A stretch of 64,000 nt of DNA from positions 300,639 to 364,638 of the forward strand of contig MVBO01000002.1 in the NCBI GenBank assembly GCA_002261195.1, in the 5' to 3' direction. The position numbers were made by a program, and so were the translations under genes. The notes under the pieces were generated by a model that was not told the origin of the DNA, searched no databases, and saw only the letters and a program-made list of their open reading frames with translations. This DNA comes from Bifiguratus adelaidae (lineage: Eukaryota; Mucoromycota; Endogonomycetes; Endogonales). Shown piece by piece: positions 43,259-56,148 of the stretch. The first letter of the stretch is position 1; each line of letters begins with the position of its first letter.

Positions 43259-45555
43259 ATGACAGCCCGAAAATTACAAAGTAAGTGCGCGCCTATACAT
43301 TATTGCCGATCCAAGTGGCCGATGCAGAGATGCACGCGCGATCGTGCCTTTGGAATGCAGACTCGTCTTTGCTTATTTGCTTTCCCTCCTTGTAGCGGAA
43401 ATTGATAGGCTGCTGAAAAAAGTATCAGAAGGCGTAGAAACATTCGAAGAGATCTTTGACAAACTCACATCCACACCGAACCCAAACCAAAAGGACAAGC
43501 TAGAAGCTGACCTCAAGAAAGAGATTAAGAAGCTACAGAGACATCGCGATCAGATAAAAACATGGGCGGCTTCAAATGAGATTAAGGATAAACGAGCTCT
43601 GTTGGAGAACAGAAAGCTCATTGAGCAGCAAATGGAGAAGTTCAAGGCATGCGAAAAGGAAATGAAGACGAAAACATACTCAAAGGAAGGTCTTTTAAGG
43701 CAAGCTGAGCTCGATCCAAGGGAAAAGGAGAAACAAGAGATGGGAGAATGGATCTCATCCATGGTGGACGAGCTAGCGCGTCAAATGGAAACGACTGAGG
43801 CAGAAGTGGAGACATTAAGAGGTGGTTCGAAAAAAGGCAAGAAGGACAACGCCAAGGCTCAGCGAGCGACAGAACTACAAGAGCGGATAGAGCGCTACAA
43901 GTGGCATATTGGCCGTCTCGAACTCATCCTTCGCTTATTGGAGAATGATCAGATATCCACAGAGCAAGTGGCGGATATCCAGGAAAATGTCAAATACTAT
44001 GTGGAGCAGAATCAAGAGCCAGATTTTGAAGAGGATGAGCTCATCTACGAAGAACTTAATTTGGAAGAGGAAGAAGCCAACTATGGTCTTGCCGCAAGTG
44101 GCATCGTGAATGGCCACGATGACGAAAGTGAAGACGAAGTACCGCTTTCCACAAAGAATCAGAAGAAGGAAGAAGAACCGTCAGGCACGACGTCCACCAC
44201 CACTTCACCTACGACATCACGATCCAATCTCTCCAAAATCCAGACCTCTCCTGTTGTGCCTCGTAAGCCGGCTCTCTCGTCTGCAGATGCCGATTCTCCC
44301 TCTGCAGCGAAAAGCAGCATCACATCCCCTGTATATGCAAAGGCAGCGGCCAGTTCAATAACGCGTGGGGCGCCACTAACGCCTGCAGCGAAGATCCCCG
44401 CAGCGTCGCCTCCCACCGGTTACGCTAAAGTGGCTGCAGCAGCGGCTGCCGCCTCCGCCTCAACACCCAACGAAGCAACGCCTGGCCTGGTGTCAGGCAG
44501 CAATAGTGATGCTGTTGCGAATGACAGCAAAGGTGCCAAATCAATCATTGGAAAGCCAGACACTATGACGCCTTTGGTAGCTGGAGTTATGTCGATGAAA
44601 TTGGGTGAAGACAAAACATCAAACGAAGTATTTCCACAAAGTATGCAAGATACTACGAAGCAGAGCCCAGAAAACGCGTCAGCGCAAACGGCACCTGACA
44701 ACACCGTTGCCGACGGCAAGCTTGATGAGGTATGCGTCCTATGTTACATTGCCGGTACGGCAAAGCTAATGCGTCTGCATCAAGGACGCGGATGTTGATA
44801 TTATTGATATCAAGACAGCCTTGACGAATGAGGATGGCACTTATCTCTTCCCACCCGCCATTCGCGATCTAGTATCGTCGTTTGAATCTGTTAGGGAGAA
44901 GGGTATGTCTTGTTTCATGCTCTGTAATATCGCGGTAATGACCTGTTCTCGCAGTGGTTACCGTCAAAGATGACACAGTATATGCTCACCAAATGTTGGA
45001 TGCAAGCTTCTCAAACCTGCCGGATGCGACCGACAGCGAAAGGTATGTTCAAAAGCGATGGAACGATTTTCCCCGCTTAACATGCTCTCTACAGGCCGAA
45101 GCGTTACACTCCACGAAATCCGTATCCTGTACCTAGCTACTATCCACAGCAACCCATGGGCTTCTTGGATAACCCTGCTTTTTACGAACGATTCGACGTT
45201 GATGTTCTCTTCTTTATCTTTTACTTTCAGCAAGGCACTTACCAGCAGTATGTTCTCGATACACGTGTCCGTCTTACATGGAGCTGACCATTCGTTTAGG
45301 TATCTTGCTGCCCGAGAACTAAAGCGGCAGTCCTGGAGATTCCACAAAAAGTATCTCACATGGTTCCAAAGGCACGAGGAGCCCAAATTGATCACGGACG
45401 AGTATGAGCAAGGTACCTACATTTACTTTGACTATGAAGGCGCTTGGTGTCAGCGAAAGAAGACAGAGTTCCGGTAAGCAGCAATGATATCTATTGATCA
45501 TCGCTCATACCATGGCAGGTTCGAATACAGGTACCTTGAGGACGCTGACGTATAG
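43259..45555 (+). CDS. NOT3: CCR4-NOT complex subunit 3/5
   Basis: NOT3/NOT5 links the CCR4-NOT deadenylase to mRNA decay and the ribosome. Exons 43259-43280, 43396-44729, 44785-44902, 44955-45042, 45095-45247, 45300-45473 and 45519-45555 encode 641 residues. The N-terminal Not3 coiled coil is diagnostic: [66 protein letters not shown] Ser/Thr/Ala-rich linker follows. The C-terminal NOT box (NAR) includes [58 protein letters not shown] and [20 protein letters not shown]. Every junction keeps frame. It is closer to animal NOT3 than to the short yeast arrangement, but NOT3 and NOT5 are not separable here. Confidence 0.95.
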
Positions 45556-45629
45556 AACACTGTAAATTGCTTAGAATTTCACGCTGTAACAAAGAATCGT
45601 CGCTTTCTCTCTCATGACAACGCCATTGC

Positions 45630-46848
45630 ATGTCGAATCCTGACGATAATACCCGAGTACAGGATGCTGGGTACTTTAGCGACCACAGCACTACTCGTTC
45701 CATTCAGAATGCTGCCATTGCGTCGGGCATGCAGGAAGGCAATGCTGAGCAAGAGTCTGCTGCCAACCCTCCACTTTCAGCACTTCCCACTCATATGGTC
45801 GCCGAAGCACCTCAGTTATCACCTCACTCCACGGTCAAGGGCGTCACCTACGCTGCGGAACCTACCTACCACTCGGATGTCGTGCGAGATCTCACCGTGG
45901 GAGAAGTAGAAGATGGTCAAGACCAGAGCAGCAAACTTGCGCAAAAGAAGGTGAACGTCTTACCGCCATGGTTGAAACGATCAAGCTCGTCGTTTGTAGG
46001 ACGAATGACTCGTTCGAGCACGAGCAATTCAATGTAAGTGAAGCCAAAATATCATCTAACCATCTAAACGAAACACTTATAGTGAGACAAGCAATCCGAA
46101 ATGGCATACCTTTACGATTCCCGCTGCCAAACGCAAGCAGGTCTCTGACGAAAGCACCGAGCTCGAGCAGCAACAACCCGCCTCCTTTGCCACACAACTT
46201 CCTGAACACGACTGGTCCAAACCTTGGCTTCCCACACCCACTCCGAATGATACCAATCCATTAGCACCACCCGTAGCACCCAAATGGCGCATCAAAGACC
46301 GCATCATCCACAGCACGTGGCTTCCACTTTGCGTCAAGGCGACCATCATGCTCTTTTGTATCATCAGTCTAGGTCTAGCTGGATCCATTTGTCACATCAA
46401 TCAAGTGTCGGGATTAGGTCAAGTCCCAAGTACGATCTTTGTCATTGTCATGGCTCCCTTGGTGATGGGGTATACCCTTTGGACCATATACGATGAATAT
46501 GCCGGCTCACCGATGGGTCTCCGTGCCACGAATACCAAACTCGCTATCATGCTTATCGATTTGTTCTTTGTCATCCTCTGGTCGGCCAATCTAGCCGCGG
46601 CTTTCAGTGTGTACCTCTCTAATTGGAATTGTCAGGATCCCGGACAGTTTACGTCTAATGTGAACGACGGTAGCCTAACGGGTGGGAGTGATATCTCACG
46701 ATTCCTTATCGGCATGTGTCGTCTTCAAGCCGGACTGGTCAGTCTCATGTTTTGTGGATTGATTGCCTGGGTCTTTTGGTTCTTTATATCTTTTTTGAAG
46801 ATGTTTCATCGCATTGATCAAGCAGGACGACCACGAGAATTTGTGTAA
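45630..46848 (+). CDS. SRF1-like membrane protein (putative phospholipase D regulator)
   Basis: Exons 45630-46033 and 46083-46848 encode 389 residues. The N-terminal half is soluble and Ser-rich (LPPWLKRSSSSFVGRMTRSS). The C-terminal half has about four hydrophobic segments: IMLFCIISLGLAGSICHI, STIFVIVMAPLVMGYTLW, LAIMLIDLFFVILWSANLAA and LVSLMFCGLIAWVFWFFISF. The blocks IYDEYAGSPMGLRATNTK and LAAAFSVYLSNW recall the fungal Spo14-regulator SRF1 family, where a YDEYxGxPLGLR motif follows the second helix. Yeast Srf1 regulates phospholipase D Spo14; this assignment is by remembered resemblance and moderately sure. The stop is 48 bp from the convergent Zn2Cys6 gene. Confidence 0.65.
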
Positions 46849-46896
46849 ATAAGCGTATATAACACTAGTCTAATGGGAAACGGAAACGGCCATACA

Positions 46897-49730
46897 TTAC
46901 CAATACACAACATTGGCCACTGGCTCAACCACACTATTTGTCGTTCCATTTTCAAGGACACCATCGTGTTGTTGTTCTTCCTGTCGTTTTGGCCACTCTT
47001 GATTCTCCTGCATCGTTTCGGGTCCTGTCCACAACTCGCTGCCCATGGTGGTTAAAACGGCTTGACCTCTCGGCATCCGTGTCATGGAAGATGCAACGCT
47101 GCCAGGCGCTGCAAAAGGATCCATCATCAGAAAAGGGTTTTCTGGTTCGACCGTCGTCGCGGTGGGTGTGTATATGGGTGTGGATGTCACGGAGGGTTCC
47201 TTATTGAACCGCACATCGTTGGTAGGCGTGGGTCGAAAAGGCATGGTGGGTTCCGGTTTGGCAAGGCGTGGCGTCTGCGCAAACTCTCCACCGTTGCCGT
47301 TCGCTATACTGTTACTCGCATATCGACCCAGCGATAGCATGTAATGCAACCGGTCCGAGGCACGCCAGGTGGATCGTAACTGCAGAAGCATACCGAGGAT
47401 CTTGGTGAGGCGGATCTGGTTGATATTTGGGTCGTGGTGCTCTTGAGACGGATCAGCGTTGTCAGGCACATGAGCAAGGTTGCGAGCAAATGTCATGCCT
47501 GCGGTATAGAACTCAAAGGTGGCGAAATTCCATACACCTCGTAAGAGTTGTTGCGATTGCATGACCTCGGCGATTTCCAAGATGCTTGTAGCGGCTTTTG
47601 TGCAGATTGGAACGGATGGGAATGACGACGGGGCAGCTGGCGGAAGGTCTGGAAGATTGATGAATGGTCGGTGAAGAAGGATAATGATGGTATGATATAG
47701 GAGGTGGGTTTGATAGATGGCAAGAGACGATGGTGTAACAGCTTGCCGTGCCATAGTTTGGGATGAAGCGGAGAGGGTGGGGTATTTCAAATGAACTGGT
47801 AGATTATCGTACCATTGTTTGAGTGATGAATCGAGCATAGAGAGCATGCGGTCATTCGCAACTGTGGTGGATACCAATCGCGCTTTTACCGAATAAATGT
47901 TTTGCAGCACTCTTCCCAGGATTTCGCACAACTTGATAAAGTGACAATAGTGCGCAATGATTGGTTCATTCGTATTCGGGGCTCGTTCCCGACCGTCTGA
48001 TCGGGTTGGCCATGGTCCATCTTCTTCTCTTGGGTAAAGAGCATCGCAATCTCGATCATCAATCGTCAGAGATCGTCCGTACACGGCGGAGAAGATGCGG
48101 TCAATGACGAAGCAAGTCCAAAAGACTCGATTTCGTGATTCGCACTCTGTACGCAAGTAGCCCCAGTTCTCGCAGTTCCGATTGAGGCCTAGGTCTTGAG
48201 CCATACGAATCGCCATACCACTCAGCAGCCACGCTCGAGCGCTCTTTAGCGCCCCTTGCTGATGTATGGCCATCAAAATCAACGCTTGCACCGAACTGGA
48301 CCTTGATACGCCATTATCAGCCTCAAAGAGAAGAAGGGCTCTTTCAAAGAAGATGTCGCCAATGTTATCCAGGGGTTGAGATTGCGCAGCAGGTTCTGAA
48401 TAACCATTCCATATGGATTCCTGGGGTGATCGCAGGCGCGGATCGTCACTGACCCGCGCAGCTATTGCGAATATAGCGTTCAGTAATATCAGTGATGGCG
48501 GATGAGTAGACGAGTAGAATGATTCAAGGAACGATTGGCGATGGATCATGGGCAGGGTGGGGTGGAAATATTGAAAATAGATAGTGACAAGTGCTTCAGC
48601 AACGTCGGGTGGCGGAGTTTGATATGGATCAATCTGTGGACGGTATGGTGTCGCTGACATGACTGTCGGAGCGGGTACAAGTGGGGGCGGTAGATTGGAG
48701 ACAGAGCATGATCTGTTTAGCCTCGAGGATGCGGATTGGCCTTCTTGATGCATCTGCGAAATTCGACGGTTTCTGGGATAATGAAAGACGCCATGATGGA
48801 AGCCAGGTGTATTTCGAAGTAGATAGAGACCGGAAGACTTTCCGTGATACCGTAACTGACCATTCTCGTCCTTGGAGAGTACGCCACGTGGATCGCTTCC
48901 ATCGGGGTTGTACATTGTACTCCCATCCCAGGGGTCATCACCTAGCATTGGTGGCGACTCTTCGCTTTCACCATGGTACCCGGCCTGTCGATGACCGGAG
49001 CCGTAGGACTCGTCGTCATCCTGGAAGTCTCCGGCATGGGCCTGTTTAACCCGGAGCAGCCCGGCCTGTTCGCTCGGTAGCCGTCTTCTCGATTTCGCCT
49101 GTATTCGTTCACCTCCCGGCGTCTCTAAAGGCGAATTTAACTCGGCGAGAAGTGCCTGCGCTCGAGGATCGTTGATTTGTGCCAGACCCTCCAACAATGA
49201 CTCCATCCTATGAAGACGACCTATGCAACGAATGAGTCGCTGATCATACATATGACGTCCCAACTCACCTTCGATGGCCTCAATGTAGCCCTTGGGCGGT
49301 CCACGTTTTTTGGTGGCATCATTATACGCTATACGCCATTGCGTGAGTCCCCCTATCATCCGGCAAGCAGACAACACCCACCGCACTCCAAGCCAAACGC
49401 CTGGCAGTTACTACACACAGGCAATGCGCCATCACATTTCACCTTTTTGCGGCGACAAAGATCACTATGCAAATGACCTGTAAGTACAAGATACCAAACC
49501 GTCGTCTCTTTGACCTACCATGCGCGAGACACTCGCTGTCTCTTGTTATTCGCACCTCCACCGTTACCGCCAATACCCTGCGTTCCACTATCCTCATCGC
49601 CTCCACTGGCATTACCCCCACCAAAAGAATCCGAGCGACGACATTGACGTGGCATGCCTGCTTGCAATGTACGTTGAGAGGCGAGGTGTATACTTTTGTC
49701 CGGTGACATTGGCACGTCCTTGTCAGACAT
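46897..49730 (-). CDS. Zn2Cys6 fungal-type transcription factor
   Basis: Four exons: 49519-49730, 49382-49464, 49269-49328 and 46897-49220, encoding 892 residues. The binuclear zinc cluster is assembled across the first intron: RVSRA then CDLCRRKKVKCDGALPVCSN and CQAFGLEC, giving six Cys with standard spacing. The linker is YNDATKKRGPPKGYIEAIE, then a dimerisation helix GRLHRMESLLEGLAQ. The fungal_trans (MHR) domain spans the middle: VTIYFQYFHPTLPMIHRQSF, LLNAIFAIAARVSDDPRL, ARAWLLSGMAIRMAQDLGLN and NRVFWTCFVIDRIFSAVYGR. The regulated pathway is not evident. The start uses the first in-frame ATG (MSDKDVPMSP). C-terminal sequence is Thr/Pro/Gln-rich. Confidence 0.9.
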
Positions 49731-50249
49731 GGGGCTGATCACCTAGCGCGGGCAATCAAGAAAAAGACGGGTTGAGTGACGTCGCACCAAAGTCAATGAA
49801 GAAGCGTCGAGCGCAAGGAGTGAGAAATATATAAAAAGAGAGAGAGAGAGCAATATACCAATGACAGATCTACTTCGGAACAACTATGCTTCCGACCAAC
49901 AAGGGATTATGTTTATCCAGTGCTTCCGGAAATTAGGTGGAGGAAGCAAGAGTTGAGTGCATATATGCGCTTATGTTGAGTAGTAGTAGAGAAAGAGAAC
50001 GAGAAAGAGTATAAGGGTAGAGTGAGTGATGATATGGAATGATGACACGGTTTATAGTATACACACATTTGATGGTGGACACGTAATACATACTGTTCAC
50101 TACCCGATGCTTTATCCCTTGTCAACAGAAGTGTGTACAGAGGGCTTTGGCGCCTTACGAATGTTTGTACGAATGTTACCCCTTAAAGGGGGTGGGCACG
50201 TGGTAGATTGATTCGACTCGTTTGACTTTTTGCTCTCCCTCTCTCTCTC
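49731..50249. promoter_or_regulatory. Divergent promoter, Zn2Cys6 regulator / TLC gene
   Basis: 519 bp between start codons. Contains TGACGTCG (49777-49784), a GA dinucleotide run around 49840-49853, CACGTG (50197-50202) 48 bp before the TLC gene ATG, and a CT-rich tract immediately before that ATG. Confidence 0.45.
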
Positions 50250-51508
50250 ATGATGAGCATGGTAGAGTGGCCATCAGTGATTGGATCGACAGTGGTATGC
50301 GTGGGTTGGTTCTATACACTCAAGAGACAGGCATGGATACAGACACCAAGGCAGTTGTCTTTTATTATTACGGCACTTTCATCATTGGTGATGACGCTGT
50401 GTTCCATTCCAGTCTTTCTGCGATGGGTTCATAGCGGGTACGACGTTTCACTATCCGCAACACTCAAGGAGACAGAATTTCATAGACTGGTGTCCACATT
50501 CTTTATGGTGTGTTTGTTCTTGGACTTGGTCTTGGGCAGCATATATTATCGTCGGAATATTGATCCACTCTCTGGGTGGGTTCATCACCTTGTTTATATT
50601 CCCACATTGATCTGGGTGATGAACAACCAGCTATCGGCCGTGTTTGTACTCATGTGTACGCTCGAAGCGCCAACGTTTCACCTTTCCATGGCGTCCTTGA
50701 ACAAGAAATTGCGCAATGATGCCGTGTTTGCAACCTTGTTTGTATCGACACGCATTCTTTTGCACACCTTCATTATTACGCGGTTCTTTATTGCTGAGGG
50801 TGGAAACGGTGCTGGTATGGTTTGGAAGGCCTTGTCCTTCTTTTTGCCAGTCCATTGTTTTTGGTTTTATGGTGAGCAGAAAGGCGGACGGAGATGTCTT
50901 TGCTGACATGCTGATTAGGCTTCATTAAGCAACAAATTCGTCTCTACAAGAAAAAGAAGCCGGCGCGATTGGAAGCATCATCCGGCAAGGCTGATCATGC
51001 CGTTGCAGAACAGAAGCCTGTCGATGAACAAGTGGCCGTCCATAGAAAGGAGAGCAATGGCAGTACTGCCATATCTGTTCAGGCCAATGGAAATGTCAGG
51101 TCAAGAGTTGCCAGCTCTTTACTCGACAGACATGCAACCCATGGCCACCCTCGAAGACCGCTCCAACTTCCTCATCTCGACCTTCCTCCGCTCTTCCAGA
51201 ACTTGTCAAAGTGGGACATGGAAGTGCTGCTACAGAACCTTCCTCTCATTTCACCTCCCACCAGCGTATATCCCAAGCCTACAGTAGATATCCCTGCCGA
51301 GTTTCGGGAACGCACTAGAGCTGCCCGTGTTCGGGATCGTCTGGAGAAGTTATTCGGTAAGCAAGGGTCTGACTTGTCTCAACGCAAACCGACCATGAAG
51401 GAATGGAGGCGGTTGCTCGAGCAAACCATGGCCGAACGCTCACGAAGGGAATCAATGCGCTCCATGGTCCCGGATATGAAGGAGCAGCCGACGGTCGTAG
51501 CTTTCTAG
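50250..51508 (+). CDS. TLC-domain membrane protein
   Basis: Exons 50250-50871 and 50919-51508 encode 403 residues. The first 215 form a TLC (TRAM-LAG1-CLN8) domain with about six hydrophobic spans: VIGSTVVCVGWFYTL, FIITALSSLVMTLCSIPVFL, FHRLVSTFFMVCLFLDLVLG, WVHHLVYIPTLIWVMNNQ, SAVFVLMCTLEAPTFHLSMA, TRILLHTFIITRFFIAEG. The DLVLG...GWVHHLVY pair, with two adjacent His in a helix, is the TLC signature. The rest is a soluble, charged tail (RDRLEKLFGKQGSDL, WRRLLEQTMAERSRRES). Ceramide synthase is unlikely because the Lag1 motif (HHxxxDxxxD in that spacing) is incomplete; a TLCD-type lipid protein is more likely. Function unknown. Confidence 0.78.
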
Positions 51509-51588
51509 AGCTGCGGTGTAGATAGCATCAAGTATACTATTGGACCTGTAACCACACCCTATATTTTTAAACTCTATGCATGGATATC

Positions 51589-52413
51589 TTAAATGGCATC
51601 GCTTGGCCTTACACCTTCTCGTAATCCGGCATCTTCTTCGAACTCATCTCCTTTGCCGTCTGCGCTTGCGACTTGTAGTCCGGGTGTAGTCATGGCCCAA
51701 GCCAGTTTACCGTAGCGGCCTTCTGGAGGTTCGTACTTTTCCAAAGCCTGCAAGAGGGCTGGTACCGTCTCAGCAGCGACAATGATGCCCTCATTCTTTT
51801 GCGTAATGAAGCCCTCTACATGTCCTAGTCAGCTTCCGCCATTGGCATGGTCGCTGCACGCTACACGCTCACCTTGGACGCAGTTCCGGACGAGATCCAA
51901 CAATCCGTTCCAATAGCCACGGGTGTTCAGGCACACGATAGGTTTGGTATGTATATTCAACTGAGACCACGTCGTCACCTCGAGCAACTCTTCCAAGGTC
52001 CCAAATCCACCTGGTAAAGCAATAAAGGCATCGCTTTTTTCATTCATGAGGGCTTTTCGGCTATGCATGTCCTTGACAATCACCAGCTCGCCCACCGATT
52101 GTTGAGAGATACGGTAGAGTGTTTCGGGGATGATGCCTGTCACTCTGCCGCCTGCTTCGTAGGTTGCTTGAGCTAATGCGCCCATCAGACCTTTCACGCC
52201 TCCGCCTAGTCCCGTTGAGTGGCAAAATCTGGCATAGAGCGACGCTTACCATAGACGAGGTGTATTTCGTTGGCGGCAAGCGCTTTGCCGAGTTCTAATG
52301 GCCGGAATGAGCAGAGACCAGGTGATCCTTGGCTTACCTATGGCGTGGTCAAAGTAGTCTTGGTGGACATTGGGCGTCGATCCGCAAAAGACGCAGACGG
52401 TCTTGACCGACAT
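51589..52413 (-). CDS. LOG-family phosphoribohydrolase (lysine decarboxylase-like)
   Basis: LOG enzymes release the base from cytokinin riboside monophosphates or act more generally on nucleotide 5'-monophosphates. Exons 52338-52413, 52250-52294, 51873-52205 and 51589-51815 encode 226 residues, the usual single-domain size. Visible motifs: VCVFCGSTPN at the N-terminus, LVYGGGVKGLMGALAQATYE, SRKALMNEKSDAFIALPGG and PGGFGTLEELLEVTTW (the PGGxGTxxE signature with the catalytic Arg/Glu), then IHTKPIVCLNTRGYWNGLLD. The C-terminus after LQALEKYEPPEGRYG is a family tail plus an acidic extension. Whether it makes cytokinin is unknown. The stop is 80 bp from the convergent TLC gene. Confidence 0.93.
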
Positions 52414-52643
52414 GGTGGGAGAGGGGGGTGTTACCAAAAATGGCCAGTGCGTGCAGGCCATTTGTTCCCTGCTCAACCGGTTAGCGAGCTTGGGTCTCTT
52501 TGCTCTTATGGAGCGTTGGCCCCATGGAGCCATATGACTTTCTGCCTGTTATAAAGAAAGCATTCTGGACTTTGCGTGCTATGCCGCTATATACGGGGCC
52601 CGCGAGAACTGGATGTGTCTGACGAAAGATTGAATCCAACGTT

Positions 52644-53263
52644 TTATTCCAACCACAATGGTGTAGGCATCTCGAGGGTATTTGGTGACGCGGTTCCAGA
52701 ATCAATCAAGGAAGGACATGATTCCATGGTCAAGATGGGCTCTAATACCGAGTAGAGATCATACATATGAGCAAATTCAACGGCTTGCGCCAAGGGTATC
52801 CTGCGCAGGGAATTATGAACTGTATCTGGAACCATAGACTTACCATACGCCTTTGAGATGCATTGGACCCGTCTTCTGAACACGTCGACCATGAACATGC
52901 TTCAAGGCAGCATCTCGCTTTCCTCTCGACAATTGAGCCAGATTCAACAGTTTGGTACCATTCACCATTCCATTATCTAAGTGAATCAGTAAGGCATGCC
53001 TCCTGCTGTTATGGGTGCGCCTTACCATTTCGCCGTGTGATGCAGAATCCTCTGACTTGCATCTGATAATACAAGGTCTTTTCCTCCTCCCACCAACACG
53101 TCGTGACGCGCGCATCGGGTATATTCAACAGATGCTCCTGGCCATTGGACCCAAAGAAGAGGTCCGTCATGTCGACGTCTGACATAACGTATGGTGCCGC
53201 CAAGTCAAAGGCGGCTTGTTTGTAAGGTGGTTGCGTGAAGGTGGTCCACGGTATCCCATTCAT
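52644..53263 (-). CDS. Small APSES/KilA-N DNA-binding protein
   Basis: Exons 53026-53263, 52844-52976 and 52644-52800 encode only 175 residues. The APSES domain covers most of it: [20 protein letters not shown] with [20 protein letters not shown], then [40 protein letters not shown] and YSVLEPIL. This is the StuA/Phd1-Sok2-type signature ([12 protein letters not shown], [16 protein letters not shown]). Well-studied APSES regulators are several hundred residues with Gln-rich or ankyrin regions; this one is essentially a naked domain. The start at 53263 is a good ATG, but an extra 3' exon cannot be excluded since the stop follows a low-complexity end. Likely a nuclear regulator of development. 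Confidence 0.87.
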
Positions 53264-53700
53264 GGTCTAGCACCGTCAAGATGTTGGCAGGTTGATACGA
53301 GCCATGTGGCATTTATGAGGTAGGACAAAAACCAATCGTGATGGGCTTAAAGGAGGCAAAATGGTGTCGGTGATTAGATTGGGTGACCATGGAGCCCCAC
53401 CTATGGTGCCATTCCATCAATTGGTGGTTTCAAAACAGCTCATCCTCTCCCTTTCATCACATGATTGAGCCATGCATCACAGAGTGATGGAGAACCCTGA
53501 TTGATAAATGGGAACAAAAGGAGAGGTTATAGTAGGAAAATGAGGCACAAAACAGTTTACGAGAAAAAGGTACCTGCAAAAGGAGCAACGTGTATATCAC
53601 GGTTGGTATACTTTACGCTGGGAAGTTGATGATTACAACCGAGCGCAAACAAAGCTTAGCGATTTGTGGGCAACGTCTTTTCGCTATTCGAAGCAACTCA
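53264..53700. other. Intergenic region
   Basis: Promoter of the APSES gene and 3' flank of TIM21. Several short inverted CCAT/ATGG motifs occur, but no defined site or gene is supported. Confidence 0.4.
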
Positions 53701-54728
53701 TCACCTTGACGTTTGCATCTGGCTTTGGCCTTGATTTGAGTTTGATTGTCCGTGCTGACCTGTGGTGCCACTAAATACGGTCTCCAGCACAGGCGCCGCT
53801 TTGTTAGTCAGCTTTTCCAACGGCGAACTCTGATCTTGAGAGTTTTCTGATTGTCCTTCTTGCCGTTGTGTTTCGATCTGGCCTTGATCATCTTGGCCCG
53901 CATTCGGATTATACTCCACAAACACTCGTTGTGAGGGTAATCCCTCGCCAGGCACGTCTACATAGAGGTACTTGTATTCCCAATTCTTTCTGCGGTTCTG
54001 CATGGCAACAGTTGAGTACGCACAATCAGTTAAGATAGGTAGGGCGCTATTAACTTACTTTCACCATTTCCATCGCAGCAACTCCGTCGGCATCGCTACC
54101 TTCCAAGTAGACCCGCATGAACAAATGCTCGCGTCCAAGCTGATCCTTGTAGACTCGGTAAATGATTCGACGTCGTCGACGAAGCTTGCCATCGTCCGGT
54201 TGAGCATAATCTTTTATTGGCGCGCCCAATCTCGCCTTTACATCCATGTTTGATCGGATGCGATCGAGGGCGTCTGAGTAGATGTGCGTATGTGAATTGC
54301 TCGAGAAGAGTTCTGTAAACACCAGGTACGATAGCGCGCCAAGCAAGCCAACACCCAAGGCAATGATGCTTACGTTTGCCGTGGCCTTGGTGCTTTCAAC
54401 CACTGTGTTTCGCGGCGTGAGCACACCAATCCCCCTGTTCGGCGACAACTTCACACTTGCCTTTCTCACCGGTTGTGAGCTCACTCCACTGTTTTCGTCC
54501 TTCCATACCCACAATACCAGTTCTATTTCGATGTCCGTTACCATTATCGTGAGCAGCCGGGCCAGCTCGTGACCGGACCTCGCGTTCCGTGTTCTCCTGC
54601 CCGCACTTTGACGTGGTGCGAAGTGCTCGAATAGGTCGTAGTTGTCGAGATATTGTGCGTGAACCATTCAAAATCAACCTCTGTCTTGTACCAGCTGACT
54701 TGTATATCGCCCTCGACGCCGTATTCAT
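53701..54728 (-). CDS. TIM21: Mitochondrial import inner membrane translocase subunit TIM21
   Basis: TIM21 couples the TOM and TIM23 complexes and the respiratory chain during presequence import. Exons 54470-54728, 54059-54402 and 53701-53997 encode 299 residues. The N-terminus MNTASRAIYKSAGTRQRLIL is Arg/Ser-rich without acids, a matrix-type presequence. One membrane helix follows (VSIIALGVGLLGALSYLVFT), then ELFSSNSHTHIYSDALDRIR, the IMS domain with RRIIYRVYKDQLGREHLFMR and NWEYKYLYVDVPGEGLPSQR. The C-terminus is a Gln/Ser-rich extension absent from yeast. The first intron (54403-54469) restores frame between the presequence and membrane helix. Confidence 0.92.
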
Positions 54729-54815
54729 CCACCTGCTGCTCGTAATCCTCAGCTCAATCTCGCCGAAGAAAGTGCTACACAATGTACCGACTCGAACTTA
54801 CTCAGTTCATTCTGA

Positions 54816-54836
54816 CACGTGACCGTGACCGTGACC
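54816..54836. promoter_or_regulatory. E-box CACGTGAC within GTGACC triplicate
   Basis: CACGTGAC (54816-54823) overlaps three tandem GTGACC units (54819-54836) in the 270-bp divergent TIM21/RAB11 promoter. CACGTGAC is a classical bHLH (Cbf1/USF-type) site; binding is inferred. Confidence 0.45.
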
Positions 54837-54998
54837 GTTTAGCCTACGTCATCAAACCATGCGAAGGCTCTTCGATTCTGGTGTCACGGCACACCTTGGA
54901 TTGCTTGCACTTGTTCCATAGTCATATCTGCCATATTGTTGTGGCAACTGCTTGGCATCTACCTTCATTCTTAGTGTCCTGTACCACTATACAGTATC

Positions 54999-56148
<1,150 letters not shown>

